A stretch of DNA of 64,000 nucleotides from Planctomycetota bacterium (GTDB lineage Bacteria > Planctomycetota > UBA1135 > GCA-002686595). The stretch lies in contig NYUD01000048.1 of NCBI GenBank assembly GCA_002683825.1, positions 1 through 64,000 of the forward strand, given 5' to 3'. The position numbers and the translations under genes are program-made. The number at the start of each line of letters is the position of its first letter. Positions within the stretch are counted from its first letter, which is position 1. Below are positions 25,777 through 35,412 of the stretch, one piece after another. The notes under the pieces were generated by a model, which saw only the letters and a list, made by a program, of their open reading frames with translations, was not told the origin of the DNA and did no database searches.

Positions 25777-26365
25777 CGGTAGGTGCGGTCGTGTCCACCT
25801 TCGCAGGGCCGACCTTCACTGCCCACACGATCCAGGCGGCCAGGGCCGCGGCCACGAAGACGACCGGCATGATCTCGAGATGGAAGGTATCGAAGAGCGA
25901 AGGGTGGCGGAGTCCGACCAAGAGCATGAGGCAGAGCCGCGCCAGATTGAGCAGGAACAGGAAGACCAGGCCTACCGCCGCCCCGACCAGGCGTTCCTTC
26001 CACGTGGCTGGAAAAGCGCTGATCCCCGCCAGGAGCACGGCCGAGGCCTGGAACGAATCGCAGCCGGGGCGGATAGCGATCTTGAATTCCTGGGGGTCCA
26101 GGGACGACCACCTGGCGGAGAGGAACAACCCCTCGGCGGATACGGATTCCAGGAAAGGTCCCAGAATCAGGGTACACATGCGGGCGTTGAAGGTCGCGAA
26201 GGGGTCGAAGATCGGGGCCAAATAGAGAACTTGATAGGTCAGGGCCATCAGCCCCCCGAAGACCAGGGCGAAGGTGATCAGAAAACGGCGGACCGAGGTC
26301 CCCACCTCGGGGGCCGGAACGCTCGGCTTCTTGCCCTTGGCGGGCTGTGCGGGGGACTTGCTCAT
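25769..26365 (-). CDS. Exosortase family protein
   Basis: A 198-residue integral membrane protein starting at ATG 26365 (MSKSPAQ). The exosortase triad is visible: Cys in RPGCDSFQASAVLLAG, Arg in FLLNLARLCLM and His in FDTFHLEIMPVV, placed at membrane edges as in XrtA-type enzymes. The N-terminus has a short basic, proline-rich cytoplasmic stretch. Exosortases cut C-terminal sorting signals of surface proteins and couple export to glycosylation or polysaccharide secretion. No protein in this window ends in a clear PEP-CTERM-like tripartite signal, so its substrate is elsewhere. It overlaps the partner gene by eight bases. Confidence 0.82.
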   Translation of the reverse strand: MSKSPAQPAKGKKPSVPAPEVGTSVRRFLITFALVFGGLMALTYQVLYLAPIFDPFATFNARMCTLILGPFLESVSAEGLFLSARWSSLDPQEFKIAIRPGCDSFQASAVLLAGISAFPATWKERLVGAAVGLVFLFLLNLARLCLMLLVGLRHPSLFDTFHLEIMPVVFVAAALAAWIVWAVKVGPAKVDTTAPTGA

Positions 26366-26464
26366 GACTCGTGATGTGTCGAGAACGAGTATCTCCCAGG
26401 GGATGAAGTCGTGCAACATCCCTCGCGGTTCGAGAAAAACACTCTGTCAATACCGGAGTGAGAG

Positions 26465-26620
26465 GTGGAGAGGACCGTTTGGAAGCGGAGGAGGAATGGG
26501 CTTTTCATTTCGGGCCGGGGCTGGGTTCACTTCGAACGGGTCGACTACCAGGAAGCGCAACAGACCCGGACCTGGCTGCGACAACAGGTGCAGCAGCCGG
26601 CGCGAGCCTATTCGGCGTAG
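26465..26620 (+). CDS. Small hypothetical ORF
   Basis: A GTG at 26465, with GGAG six bases upstream, opens a 51-codon frame ending at TAG 26618. It encodes a basic peptide with VWKRRRNGLFISGRGWVHF near its start and a Q-rich helix before the C-terminus. It lies in the gap upstream of the exosortase and overlaps the 3' end of the minus-strand sulfatase-like gene by 13 nt. Codon use looks ordinary. It could be chance; no family is recognised. Confidence 0.25.
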   Translation: MERTVWKRRRNGLFISGRGWVHFERVDYQEAQQTRTWLRQQVQQPARAYSA

Positions 26621-28533
26621 CCGATGTTGCGCAGTTCCTGAATGGCTTGCGGCGTGAGCAACAGCCGATCGGAGTCGGAAAAAAAGCGGCCGCGGGTAAG
26701 CGTCTTGCCCAGCATATCCATCAAAGCCTGGGTCGTTCCGGCGGCGCTTGTCGAAGCGTTGTGTTCCCCGGGATCGGTCTCCAGGTCGTAGACCTCGAGG
26801 CTTTTCGCGATGCCCATCTCCTCCAGAACGGAATCGCCCGCTTCGAGAATAGCCACGATCTCACCGCGTCGAAGCAGGCGCTTGCGCTGATTGCGCTTTT
26901 CCTCCTTGACGTTGGTTTCGGGGCCGAACAGCACCCACCAATCGGCGATTTTGATCCGGCCCTTTCCATCCTTGAGTTCGACCACCTCGATCGGGCCACG
27001 TATCTCGGTGGGACTCGAGTCGCCGCGTGCGTAGAACTTGATGCGCTCGGCGACGAATGCGTCGTCACTCATCTCGCCGCGGACTTTCACCACCTGTGAA
27101 TCCACAATTTCAGTGGATCTCGCACCTTCCGCCAGCTGTTTCTTCGTTCCGGACCGGACCTCGACGGGGATACCACTCAATTCAAACAGGTCGTTGGAGG
27201 TGTTTGTGACCATTCCCTTGAGTTCAACCGGGTCGTCGTAGTCTCCGTCATCGGGCTTGAATTGCGTCGCGATCATTTGTCCGTTTTCGTCGCGCTTGAA
27301 CTCGACTTCCCATCGTTCGCCGACGGCGAAGGTGGGGGGTTCTTCGAGATCTCGCACCGGGCCTTCGAAGTGGCGATTTGTTTTTCGATGACCCTCGCGG
27401 AGCGATTGAATGTAGCGTCCTTCAGACTTGTGCTCTGCGAAGATCGGTCGGTTCGCGTTGGGCCGCGAGAGGCGGTCGACGCCCTCGGGTTCCTCCGGGC
27501 TCGTTAGACCCGCGGCGGAGAGCAAAGTTGGGAACAGGTCGACCAAGCTCACCGGGACGTCGATCACCTTCGCCGGACGACCCGGAACGAAGAGGATCCA
27601 GGGGACCTCTAGCAGGCCCTGCCAGAGTTCGTGGCCGTGCCCGAAGAGTCCGTGCTCGCCGAACTCCTCTCCGTGGTCGGAGACGACGCACAGGATCGTG
27701 TTCTCATCCAGGCCGCGTAGCACGAGGGCCTGATGAAAGAGGGCGAGCTGATCATCGATGTATCGGATCGCACCGTCATACAGGGCCTTCATGCCTTCGC
27801 GCTGCGCTTCTGTAATCTCGAGGTTGCCGTCGTTGAGCTCTCGGCGGATGAGCTTCCAGCTGCTCTTCTGGAAAGGGGCGATGACCTCCTCTTCGGCGTA
27901 AAGCGTGGCGTAGGAGTGCGGAACCGGATAGGGCCAGTGCGCATCCAGGAAGTGCAGGTACAGGAAAAAGGGTTCATCCTCCTTGGCGTCCAGCCAGTCC
28001 AGGCCCCGCCAGCGGATCTCTTCGGCGTCCATGTTTTCACAGCGATAGAGATCGAAACCCTGCTCAAAACCGTTGCCGTAGCGCAATTGGGCGTTGTGCA
28101 CGAAGGCGCCGGTGCGGTAGCCGTCTTCCTTGAAGACCTCGGCAATAAGCAGGGCTTCGTCAGGGAGTGTGTCGGTGACCGAGCCTCGCTTCAGGCTTGC
28201 GCTGCCCTCGTATACACCGTGCTGGCAGGGGTACTTTCCGGTGAGGAACGACGGTACGGACGGTTTGGTCCAGCTGGCGGCCGAGGAAGCGTCGCGGAAC
28301 AAGGTCGAGCGCCGTGCTAGTTCGTCGAGGAAGGGGCTTGTGTCCCGTTCGTGCCCGTAAGTGCCCAGATGATCCCTGCGCACCGTGTCCATACAGACCA
28401 ACACCACGTTGGGCTTCGAGCCTGCCGAGTTCTCGTTCTCGAGAGGGGAACAGCCCGCCAAGGGGCTCGCGCAGACTCCCAGGGCGAGGAGGAGGGTGAG
28501 AGGGGCTTTGGAAATCGGAAGGTCTTCCAGCAT
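26608..28533 (-). CDS. Sulfatase-like hydrolase lacking the C-x-P-x-R motif, lipoprotein
   Basis: A 641-residue alkaline-phosphatase-superfamily protein. ATG 28533 opens a signal peptide with lipobox PLAGC. NVVLVCMDTVRRDHLGTYG holds the metal aspartates, and CVVSDHGEEFGEHGLFGHG the later ligands. At the sulfatase signature the sequence is SWTKPSVPSFLTG, so there is no Cys or Ser for formylglycine. As in the S-W-T-x-P-S subgroup, Thr is the probable nucleophile, pointing to a phospho- or transfer reaction or a divergent sulfatase. A long insert after residue ~360 contains beta-rich sequence and a second family-like part. It lies upstream of the exosortase on the same strand. Substrate unknown. 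Confidence 0.78.
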   Translation of the reverse strand: MLEDLPISKAPLTLLLALGVCASPLAGCSPLENENSAGSKPNVVLVCMDTVRRDHLGTYGHERDTSPFLDELARRSTLFRDASSAASWTKPSVPSFLTGKYPCQHGVYEGSASLKRGSVTDTLPDEALLIAEVFKEDGYRTGAFVHNAQLRYGNGFEQGFDLYRCENMDAEEIRWRGLDWLDAKEDEPFFLYLHFLDAHWPYPVPHSYATLYAEEEVIAPFQKSSWKLIRRELNDGNLEITEAQREGMKALYDGAIRYIDDQLALFHQALVLRGLDENTILCVVSDHGEEFGEHGLFGHGHELWQGLLEVPWILFVPGRPAKVIDVPVSLVDLFPTLLSAAGLTSPEEPEGVDRLSRPNANRPIFAEHKSEGRYIQSLREGHRKTNRHFEGPVRDLEEPPTFAVGERWEVEFKRDENGQMIATQFKPDDGDYDDPVELKGMVTNTSNDLFELSGIPVEVRSGTKKQLAEGARSTEIVDSQVVKVRGEMSDDAFVAERIKFYARGDSSPTEIRGPIEVVELKDGKGRIKIADWWVLFGPETNVKEEKRNQRKRLLRRGEIVAILEAGDSVLEEMGIAKSLEVYDLETDPGEHNASTSAAGTTQALMDMLGKTLTRGRFFSDSDRLLLTPQAIQELRNIGYAE

Positions 28534-28959
28534 TTGTATCCAGAAAGGGTCGGCCCCCGCTTTCGAGGGGCGTGGGGGCGTCCATGATCTCCCCCGTGTC
28601 GTCGGAAACAAATACGGGGCCAAGACCGAGGTCTATTTTGAGACCGAAGGAATGCGCCTGAGGTTTTGCGCGTCAATGAGGTCTTTCCGAGCGATCACCC
28701 CGGCGAATCCAGAGGATCCGCTCCCGGGGTGCCTTTTGCAAGACGCTACGCATATACCTCCTCACTGGCTCGACCACCGTCCTTCTCGCCGGTTTCTTGC
28801 GCTGCTAGGGATCCACCGAGGCCCCGGGAGAGCCTCGATTCCGGCGACTTGGCGCGCGGTTCCGCCTGCAACCCATGCGTCCGGGTCCTCGGTTCTTCCA
28901 GGGCTTCACGGCGACGGCGGACGAGGCCGACACGGTCTACATCGGGGACCGCTATCCGC
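28534..28959. other. Intergenic stretch of 426 nt without a supported gene
   Basis: The gap separates two minus-strand genes (DUF1501 ends at 28960; the sulfatase-like gene starts at 28533). No promoter is obvious. On the plus strand one frame reads a hydrophobic segment, LRIYLLTGSTTVLLAGFLRC, followed by an amber stop and then a protein-like stretch ending near 29003. This may be a decayed lipoprotein gene or chance. Confidence 0.3.
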
Positions 28960-30417
28960 CTAGCCAAGCAAGCCCGGTACGACGTGCCCGTGCGAGTCGG
29001 TAAGCCGATAGTCGCGCCCCTGGAAGCGATACGTCAGGCGCTCATGGTCGATTCCCAGACAATGAAGAATGGTCGCGTTGAGGTCGTGCACGGGGACCGG
29101 GTCTTTCACAACGTTGTAGCTGAAATCGTCCGTTTCACCGTAGACGGTGCCGGCCCGAACACCGCCACCCGCCATCCACATACTGAAGCAGCGCGGGTGG
29201 TGATCGCGGCCGTAGTCCTCGCGGGTCAGTCCGCCCTGGCAGTAAATGGTCCGTCCGAATTCGCCTCCCCAGATGACCAACGTGTCGTCGAGCAGCCCGC
29301 GTTGCTTGAGATCCTGGACGAGGGCGGCGCAAGCCTGGTCGACGTCACCACACTGGCGGCGCAGGTCGGCCGGCAGGTTTCCGTGTTGATCCCAGCCTCG
29401 GTGGAAGATCTGCACAAAGCGCACATCACGCTCGGCCAAGCGTCGAGCCAAGAGACAGTTCGCCGCAAACGTACCGGGCTTCTCGACGTCCGGACCATAC
29501 ATCGAACGGATGTGATCCGGTTCTTCGGAGAGATCGACGAGTTCGGGCACCGAAGTTTGCATGCGATACGATGTTTCGTATTGCGCGATGCGCGCTTGAA
29601 TATCCGGGTCTCCGTGTTGCTCAAAGCGCTCGGCATTCAAACGAGCGAGCGCATCCAGCATGCGTCGCCGTGTGTTGCGTGAAAGCCCCGGAGGGTCGTT
29701 CAAGAAGAGCACGGGATCCGCACCGGGGCGCAGAGCTACGCCCTGGTGGCGGGACGACAGGAAGCCGGTGCCCCAGAGCCTCGAATAGAGCGCCTGTGCG
29801 TCGCGTTTAGCGCTCCACGAGCTGGTGAGTACGACGAACCCGGGCAGATCCTTGTTCGGGGTACCCAGGCCGTAGGATACCCACGCACCCATACTGGGCC
29901 GGCCGGGTTGGTCGTGTCCGGTTTGCAGAAACGTGATCGCAGGGTCGTGATTGATCGCATCGGTATGAACCGAGCGGATGACACAGAGGTCATCCACCAT
30001 CGACGCCGTATGGGGCAGGAGCTCGCTGACCCAGGTGCCGCTCTGGCCGTTCTGCTTGAAGTTGAAGATCGACGGCGCGATGGGAAAACGTGCCTGCCCC
30101 GAGGTCATCGTCGTGAAGCGTTGTCCGTTGACGACCGAGTCCGGTATGTCTTCATCGAATCGCTCGGCCATCTTCGGCTTGTGGTCCCACAGATCGATTT
30201 GCGAGGGCGCGCCGGACATGAAGAGCCAGATAACGCGCCGGGCGGTGGGGCGGTGGTGTGTGCCGAGTGCGTCGCCCGTAGCCGCGCGAGCCACCGATCC
30301 GGGGAGCAGAGAGGCCAGCGCGATGCGCCCCAGGCCGTGGGCCGTGCGTCCGAAAAGCTGGCGCCGGGTGACCTCGATTTGATGGTCGAGGATCGGTTGC
30401 GGTAGGGGATCCATCAC
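28960..30417 (-). CDS. DUF1501 domain protein, Tat-type signal
   Basis: A 485-residue DUF1501 protein. An N-terminal [21 protein letters not shown] segment has the twin-arginine pattern of a Tat signal. [19 protein letters not shown] is the usual start of the domain, followed by [31 protein letters not shown] and [17 protein letters not shown]. The domain is related to the alkaline phosphatase/sulfatase fold and is very common in Planctomycetota. Its activity is not established. The start ATG overlaps the stop of the DUF1553 gene by four bases. This pair is a recurrent planctomycete two-gene unit, supporting a joint role outside the cytoplasm. Confidence 0.9.
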   Translation of the reverse strand: MMDPLPQPILDHQIEVTRRQLFGRTAHGLGRIALASLLPGSVARAATGDALGTHHRPTARRVIWLFMSGAPSQIDLWDHKPKMAERFDEDIPDSVVNGQRFTTMTSGQARFPIAPSIFNFKQNGQSGTWVSELLPHTASMVDDLCVIRSVHTDAINHDPAITFLQTGHDQPGRPSMGAWVSYGLGTPNKDLPGFVVLTSSWSAKRDAQALYSRLWGTGFLSSRHQGVALRPGADPVLFLNDPPGLSRNTRRRMLDALARLNAERFEQHGDPDIQARIAQYETSYRMQTSVPELVDLSEEPDHIRSMYGPDVEKPGTFAANCLLARRLAERDVRFVQIFHRGWDQHGNLPADLRRQCGDVDQACAALVQDLKQRGLLDDTLVIWGGEFGRTIYCQGGLTREDYGRDHHPRCFSMWMAGGGVRAGTVYGETDDFSYNVVKDPVPVHDLNATILHCLGIDHERLTYRFQGRDYRLTDSHGHVVPGLLG

Positions 30418-33400
30418 TCCTTGTTGACGAACTCGTCCAGGTTGAAGAGCAGGTTACAAACGATGGTCCATGCGGCGAGTTCTGCAACCTCCGAGTCGCT
30501 CGACAGCGTGCTGTCCCCGACCCTCGTCAGGTGGGTCGCGCCTTCCTCGTTCGCGGCGAATTCCTCGCGCTCGGTCTCCAGCAGCTTGGAGAGTACGGCG
30601 AGTTCGCTCGTGCTCGGATAACGCGCCGTGGCGCGTCGGAAGCCTCGGATCAGGCGTTCGCGATCATCTGCGACGTCCTCCTCCAGAAGCGTAATAGCGA
30701 ATGCGCGGGCGGCTTCGATGCATTGAGTGTCGTTCAAAAGGGCCAGTGCTTGCAGCGGCGTGTTCGTTCGCGCACGAGAGACAATGCAGGCTTCGCGCGA
30801 CGGAGCGTCGAAGATCTGCATGGAGGCCTGCGGGGCCGTGCGTTTCCAGAAGGAGTAGAGGCTGCGGCGGTAGAGGGCATCGCCCGTCTGGCGCGTGTAG
30901 CGCGCGGTGTTGCTCGAGGAATACCCCACCGCTTCCCAGATACCGTCCGGTTGATAAGGACGCACGCTGGGGCCGCCGACCTTGTTGACCAGCAATCCGC
31001 TGACGGCGAGGATCGAGTCGCGAATACGTTCGGCATCCAGGCGGAAGCGAGGGCCGCGAGCGAGAAGACGGTTTTCTGGATCGTGCACGCGTTTTGCGTC
31101 CGAGGTCTTGCTGTCTTGCCGATATGTGGCGGAAGCTACGATCTGGCGCAGGAGTCGCTTGGTGTCCCACCCTCTTTCGGAGAACTCCAGGGCGAGGTGG
31201 TCGAGCAGTTCGGAATGTATGGGGAATTCTCCCCGTGAGCCGAAGTCCTCCGCCGTCTTGACCAGGCCGACCCCGAACAGTTCCTGCCAAAGGCGGTTGA
31301 CGGTTACACGCGCGGTCAGCGGGTGGTCGCCGTCAACCAACCACAGAGCCAGGTCCATCCGGCTCATGCGTCCCTCGCCCTCGCGGGAAAGGCGTGGTAG
31401 GAAGGCCGGTGTATCGGGAGAAACCTCTTCCCCCTTGTGCGCATAGCTGCCGCGGATGAGGACATGCGCGGGACGGACTTCATCCTGCTCCTTGGCCACC
31501 AGGGTGGTCGGAATCTCCTCTTCCAAGGCATCCGCTCGGGCCCGAGTGGTGTTCAGTTCGTCCTGCACTTCCCTGTATTCGCTGGAGTGCAGCCGGCGGA
31601 AGGTCCGGCGCAGTTCGAGTCTGTCGTCGCTTGAAGGACTATGGTTCGGATCGAGGATGCGAGCGATCTCCTGGGGCAAGCCTGCGAGGTCCTCGTCCAC
31701 CACCTCCGTGACAAAGGCGTATTCACCCCCGAAATTGACCACCTTGATCAGGAGCTCGTTTTCGCCGGCCTGAAGCTGGAGTGTCACGCGGTTCTGGTCG
31801 CGAGAGGCGCCGCGGGCGACGCGCTCGGAAAGCAAGAGCTCGCCGTTGCACCAGACCTTGAGCGCGTCATCGCTTCCAAGGGCCAGAATCACCTCACGCT
31901 CCTGAGGCGCATCGATCGTGCGGTAGAGATAGGTGGCGCAGATCTCGCCCTCCAGAGAATGGATGGTTCCGTCCCCCCATTCCGGTCGTTCGACCCAGCT
32001 TTGCTCTTCGCCGGAACCGGCGGTGACATCGATTTGAGCCCCCTCGATTCCATAGTCCTGGTCGAAGGCCAGCTCGCCGTTCTCCTCGGTCGGGAAAGGA
32101 CCCAGTGAGAACCAGGAGCCGAAGCGTGCCGGCCGCAGTTCAGGATCGGAGCTGACCCACAGACGGAAGCGACCGATGCTGTGGCCGGTGTGGACGGAAT
32201 CAAACCCCAACCGGATTCGTAGCAGGCTGCCCTCTTCATCGCCGACGGGGTCCAGAGTGGCGAAGACAGCTGTGCGCCGGTCGAGTTTCGGGAGCGTGGC
32301 CCAGCCGGTTTGGGGGTCCCCGTCGAGCGCGTTTGCTATCGGCCAGTCGGTTTGAGAGTGATCGGCGTCGGCTGCGACCAGGGGAATTCTCTGGAACGCG
32401 CTGGGGCGAGCCCCGGAGGCCGCTTCGAGTTCGAATTGGGTCAAGACGAAGTTGCCGTTTGCGGCGCGTCCGGCCGCCCCGTGGGGAAAGGTGGGGTGGG
32501 GCAGGGCCTCGAGCCGAAGCGCGGTGATCCGTGGGAGGCCGGTGTGCGCAATGACCTCGTACATATCGCGCGCGGGGTTCTCCGATCCAGCCAGGATGGA
32601 ACCGTCCTCCAGGTACGTCAGCTGGGTCCCGTCGCGGGTTGCAAAGGCTCTGGGCTTCAGGACTGTCCAGCGTGAGGCGGAACGAGCGCGCCAGTGGGCC
32701 TCCCACTCGCTCTGACGTGCGTCGATCTCGGGGAACGGCTCTTCGAGCCTGGCCAGGATCTGCGCGACCTGGTCGGCGAAGGCAGCGCGCATGGCCAGTT
32801 GCTCCGAACTAGGCACTTTGACCGTCGGTTCCGGAGAGGGTTGGTTTCCGTCCGATGCCGCCTCTGCGGTATTGTTGAAGAATGCGAAGAGTTCGTAGAA
32901 CTCTCTTTGGGAGATCGGATCGTACTTGTGATCGTGGCATTGGGCACAGACCATCGTCGTACCCAGCCACACCGTGCCCATGGTCCCGACGCGCTCGGCC
33001 GCGTACTTGGCGAGGTATTCCTCCTCGATGAATCCACCCTCGGCGGTCGTCGGGTTCAGCCGTATGAAACCCGTGGCGACCAGCTGTTCCAGTGTAGGGT
33101 CGGGCAGGAGGTCGCCTGCGAGCTGCTCGATGGTGAAGCGGTCGAAGGGCAAGTTGTCGTTCAGGGCGGCGATGACCCAGTCGCGGTAGGGCCAGATCAG
33201 CCGCTCGTTGTCGAGGTGGAATCCGTGTGTATCTCCATAGCGCGCCGCGTCCAGCCACGCCCGGGCCATGTGTTCGCCGTACCGCGGGGACCCCAACAGG
33301 CGATCCACCAGACGCTCGTAGGCATCCGTGGATTCATCGTTGAGAAAGGTGTCTATTTCCGCCAGCGTGGGCGGCAATCCCGTGAGATCGAGAGAGAGCC

Positions 33401-33959
33401 GACGGATAAGCGCCTCCTTGCCCGCTTCGGGTTCGGGTTCGAGGCCCTCCTGTTGCAAGTGCTGGAGCACGAAGTGATCGATCGCGTTGCGCGGCCACGA
33501 TGTGTCCGCCAGCTCGGGCACTGCAGGACGCAGGGGTGTCTTGTGAGCCCAGTGCTCCTCCCAGAGGGCGCCCGCTGCAATCCATTCACGGATGCGTTCG
33601 ATGTCCTCTACCGTGAGCTTTTTTCCCGATTCCACGGGTGGCATCGGATCGTCGGGGTCAGAGATGCGGAGGTAGAGTTCGCTCTCCATCGGCCGTCCCG
33701 GGACGACCGCTGCATAGCCACCCAGGTCGCGGAAGGCCTGCCCGGGTTGGTCGAGCCTTAGGTCCGCCTCGCGCACGTCTTCGTCAGGACCGTGGCAGTC
33801 GAAGCAGTTGTTCGAGAGGATCGGCCGGATATCGCGCGCGAAGCTAGGAGTGCTTCCGGCGCTTTCCTCCCAATCAGGTGTTGCCCGTGCGTCGACGGAG
33901 AGCTGCAGCAGCGCTACTACGCACAGGAATCCGACAGCGTTGCTACAAGCGTTCCTCAT
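30414..33959 (-). CDS. PSCyt1/DUF1549/DUF1553 planctomycete-type protein
   Basis: An 1181-residue secreted protein. After the signal peptide (about 1-26) is one planctomycete cytochrome c motif, [12 protein letters not shown] (haem Cys52, Cys55, His56). A DUF1549 region follows (about 150-350, with [19 protein letters not shown] and [14 protein letters not shown], a second C-x2-CH). The middle ~350 residues are beta-rich and may bind carbohydrate. The DUF1553 part (about 890-1130) has [23 protein letters not shown] and [19 protein letters not shown]. It is probably periplasmic. The DUF1501 gene overlaps its end by four bases. Reaction unknown; a role in polysaccharide use is often assumed but not shown here. 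Confidence 0.92.
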   Translation of the reverse strand: MRNACSNAVGFLCVVALLQLSVDARATPDWEESAGSTPSFARDIRPILSNNCFDCHGPDEDVREADLRLDQPGQAFRDLGGYAAVVPGRPMESELYLRISDPDDPMPPVESGKKLTVEDIERIREWIAAGALWEEHWAHKTPLRPAVPELADTSWPRNAIDHFVLQHLQQEGLEPEPEAGKEALIRRLSLDLTGLPPTLAEIDTFLNDESTDAYERLVDRLLGSPRYGEHMARAWLDAARYGDTHGFHLDNERLIWPYRDWVIAALNDNLPFDRFTIEQLAGDLLPDPTLEQLVATGFIRLNPTTAEGGFIEEEYLAKYAAERVGTMGTVWLGTTMVCAQCHDHKYDPISQREFYELFAFFNNTAEAASDGNQPSPEPTVKVPSSEQLAMRAAFADQVAQILARLEEPFPEIDARQSEWEAHWRARSASRWTVLKPRAFATRDGTQLTYLEDGSILAGSENPARDMYEVIAHTGLPRITALRLEALPHPTFPHGAAGRAANGNFVLTQFELEAASGARPSAFQRIPLVAADADHSQTDWPIANALDGDPQTGWATLPKLDRRTAVFATLDPVGDEEGSLLRIRLGFDSVHTGHSIGRFRLWVSSDPELRPARFGSWFSLGPFPTEENGELAFDQDYGIEGAQIDVTAGSGEEQSWVERPEWGDGTIHSLEGEICATYLYRTIDAPQEREVILALGSDDALKVWCNGELLLSERVARGASRDQNRVTLQLQAGENELLIKVVNFGGEYAFVTEVVDEDLAGLPQEIARILDPNHSPSSDDRLELRRTFRRLHSSEYREVQDELNTTRARADALEEEIPTTLVAKEQDEVRPAHVLIRGSYAHKGEEVSPDTPAFLPRLSREGEGRMSRMDLALWLVDGDHPLTARVTVNRLWQELFGVGLVKTAEDFGSRGEFPIHSELLDHLALEFSERGWDTKRLLRQIVASATYRQDSKTSDAKRVHDPENRLLARGPRFRLDAERIRDSILAVSGLLVNKVGGPSVRPYQPDGIWEAVGYSSSNTARYTRQTGDALYRRSLYSFWKRTAPQASMQIFDAPSREACIVSRARTNTPLQALALLNDTQCIEAARAFAITLLEEDVADDRERLIRGFRRATARYPSTSELAVLSKLLETEREEFAANEEGATHLTRVGDSTLSSDSEVAELAAWTIVCNLLFNLDEFVNKE

Positions 33960-34165
33960 ACGGCGAAGATCCGACCGGGATTCTAACCGAGAAGTGGGGT
34001 GATCGCCCTCTTCCGGAAAAGCTTTCGTCTGGTCAGACTTATTGGGCGTCGTAGCACTCTTGGGGAGGCATTCGCCTCAGTCCGAATAGGCCAAAAGACG
34101 AAAGAAAGCGACGCAGAGTTCTCGACCCTGGGGGAAGCACCGGGTCGTAGTTTGATTTCGACCCA

Positions 34166-34807
34166 ATGGACGTCAGCAGGATCCACAAAACCACTTTCGA
34201 CCCCGATGGGATCCGCCCCCAAGGGGTGCGGCGTCTCGGGTTCACGATCGTCGAGCTGATCATCGCGCTCAGCATCCTGCTGATCGCGGCGAGTATTTTT
34301 TATCGGATGGTGGCCAGCACAGCGAAGCTGCGTCAGGTGAATCGCGAGAACGCGGTCGCCGCTGACGCTGCCCGGGTCCTGATCGAAGAGATGCGCAATC
34401 GGACATTCTCGGAATTGTTCGCGCTCTATAACAACGACCCGAACGATGACCCCGATGACCCTGGAACGGCGCCGGGCAGTTTCTTTTTCGTCGATAGGTT
34501 GAAGCCGCTCGCATCGAGTCCGGGTGGCCTGGTGGGCGAGGTCTTTCTACCCACCCGGATTACCGAAGTCGAGGTAGCAGGCGGCAGTACGGTGGTCGTC
34601 GAAGAGCAATGGGTGTGCGAGGACACCGTCGATGCCGATCTGGGGATGCCGCGTGACCTGAACGGGGACAGCGTCGTAGACGATCAGAACCACGCGGACG
34701 ACTACATCATCCTCCCCGTGCGGGTGGTGATTCGTTGGCAAGGGATGTTTGGCGAACGATCTCTGAGGGTGGTCACGATGTTGACGGATTTCGAACCTCA
34801 CGAATGA
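34166..34807 (+). CDS. Pseudopilin with prepilin cleavage motif
   Basis: A 213-residue type II secretion/type IV pilus pseudopilin. The prepilin peptidase site is G/FTIVELIIALSIL with the conserved Glu at +5, followed by the hydrophobic helix. From ATG 34166 the leader is about 26 residues; a GTG at 34226 would give a short leader (VRRLG) more usual for prepilins. No ribosome site is clear at either. The globular part has several Asp-rich turns (NDDPDDP, LNGDSVVDD) that may bind calcium. It overlaps the next pilin gene by ATGA, so the two form one operon. Confidence 0.82.
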   Translation: MDVSRIHKTTFDPDGIRPQGVRRLGFTIVELIIALSILLIAASIFYRMVASTAKLRQVNRENAVAADAARVLIEEMRNRTFSELFALYNNDPNDDPDDPGTAPGSFFFVDRLKPLASSPGGLVGEVFLPTRITEVEVAGGSTVVVEEQWVCEDTVDADLGMPRDLNGDSVVDDQNHADDYIILPVRVVIRWQGMFGERSLRVVTMLTDFEPHE

Positions 34808-35403
34808 ATCCTAAACGCACACACAAACGAGGAGGCTTCACGATCATCGAGGCGCTGATCGCGATGGCCCTGGTGGGTCTGGTCTTGACCAAGTTGACGA
34901 TGGTCGTGACCCAGGCTCAGAAAGCACACACAAATGAGGTCGCTACGATGGTCCTGGAGGATCAGGCGGCCCAGGTGCTCGACCGGGTGGCCTTCGCGAT
35001 CATCGGATCGGATGCGGACACGATCGATCCTGTCGTCGAGGCTCCATTTTCGACGGACGAATTGAGCTTTCGCATCAGCATGGGCGTGGAAGAGGGTGAG
35101 GTCATCTGGGGCAACCCCGAGCAAATAGGCCTTCGAGGGGATGGGTCGCAGCTCTATTGGGGCCAAAACGTGGGCGAGGTCGAGGAACGCATCGTCGTTT
35201 GGTGCAACACGGTCAGCGAGATGCTCGAAGGTGAGCTGTTGAACGGATACGACGACAATGGAAACAGTTTGGACGATGAGCTAGGCCTGAGCTTTGACAA
35301 GAACGGGAAGAGCATCACGATTCGAATGACGCTTGTCAAAGTGGACAAGGAGGGACGGTCACGCGAGGTCACCGAGCAGACGACAGTGACCTGCCGAAAC
35401 TAG
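34804..35403 (+). CDS. Second pseudopilin
   Basis: A 199-residue prepilin-like protein starting at ATG 34804, within the stop of the previous gene. The cleavage site is G/FTIIEALIAMALVGLVL, with Glu at +5 and a normal hydrophobic helix. Length and position resemble GspJ/PulJ-type minor pseudopilins. The C-terminus contains an Asp/Asn-rich loop, NGYDDNGNSLDDELGLSFD, that looks calcium-binding. It is probably part of the tip of a type II secretion or type IV-like pilus; the major pilin, ATPase and secretin genes are not adjacent. Confidence 0.8.
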   Translation: MNPKRTHKRGGFTIIEALIAMALVGLVLTKLTMVVTQAQKAHTNEVATMVLEDQAAQVLDRVAFAIIGSDADTIDPVVEAPFSTDELSFRISMGVEEGEVIWGNPEQIGLRGDGSQLYWGQNVGEVEERIVVWCNTVSEMLEGELLNGYDDNGNSLDDELGLSFDKNGKSITIRMTLVKVDKEGRSREVTEQTTVTCRN

Positions 35404-35412
35404 GGGGCGGTA

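Noticed and set aside
26459..26461. TGA just upstream of the small ORF considered as a third Sec codon
   Set aside because: No start codon with ribosome site lies in frame upstream, and the peptide before it does not look like a coding sequence.
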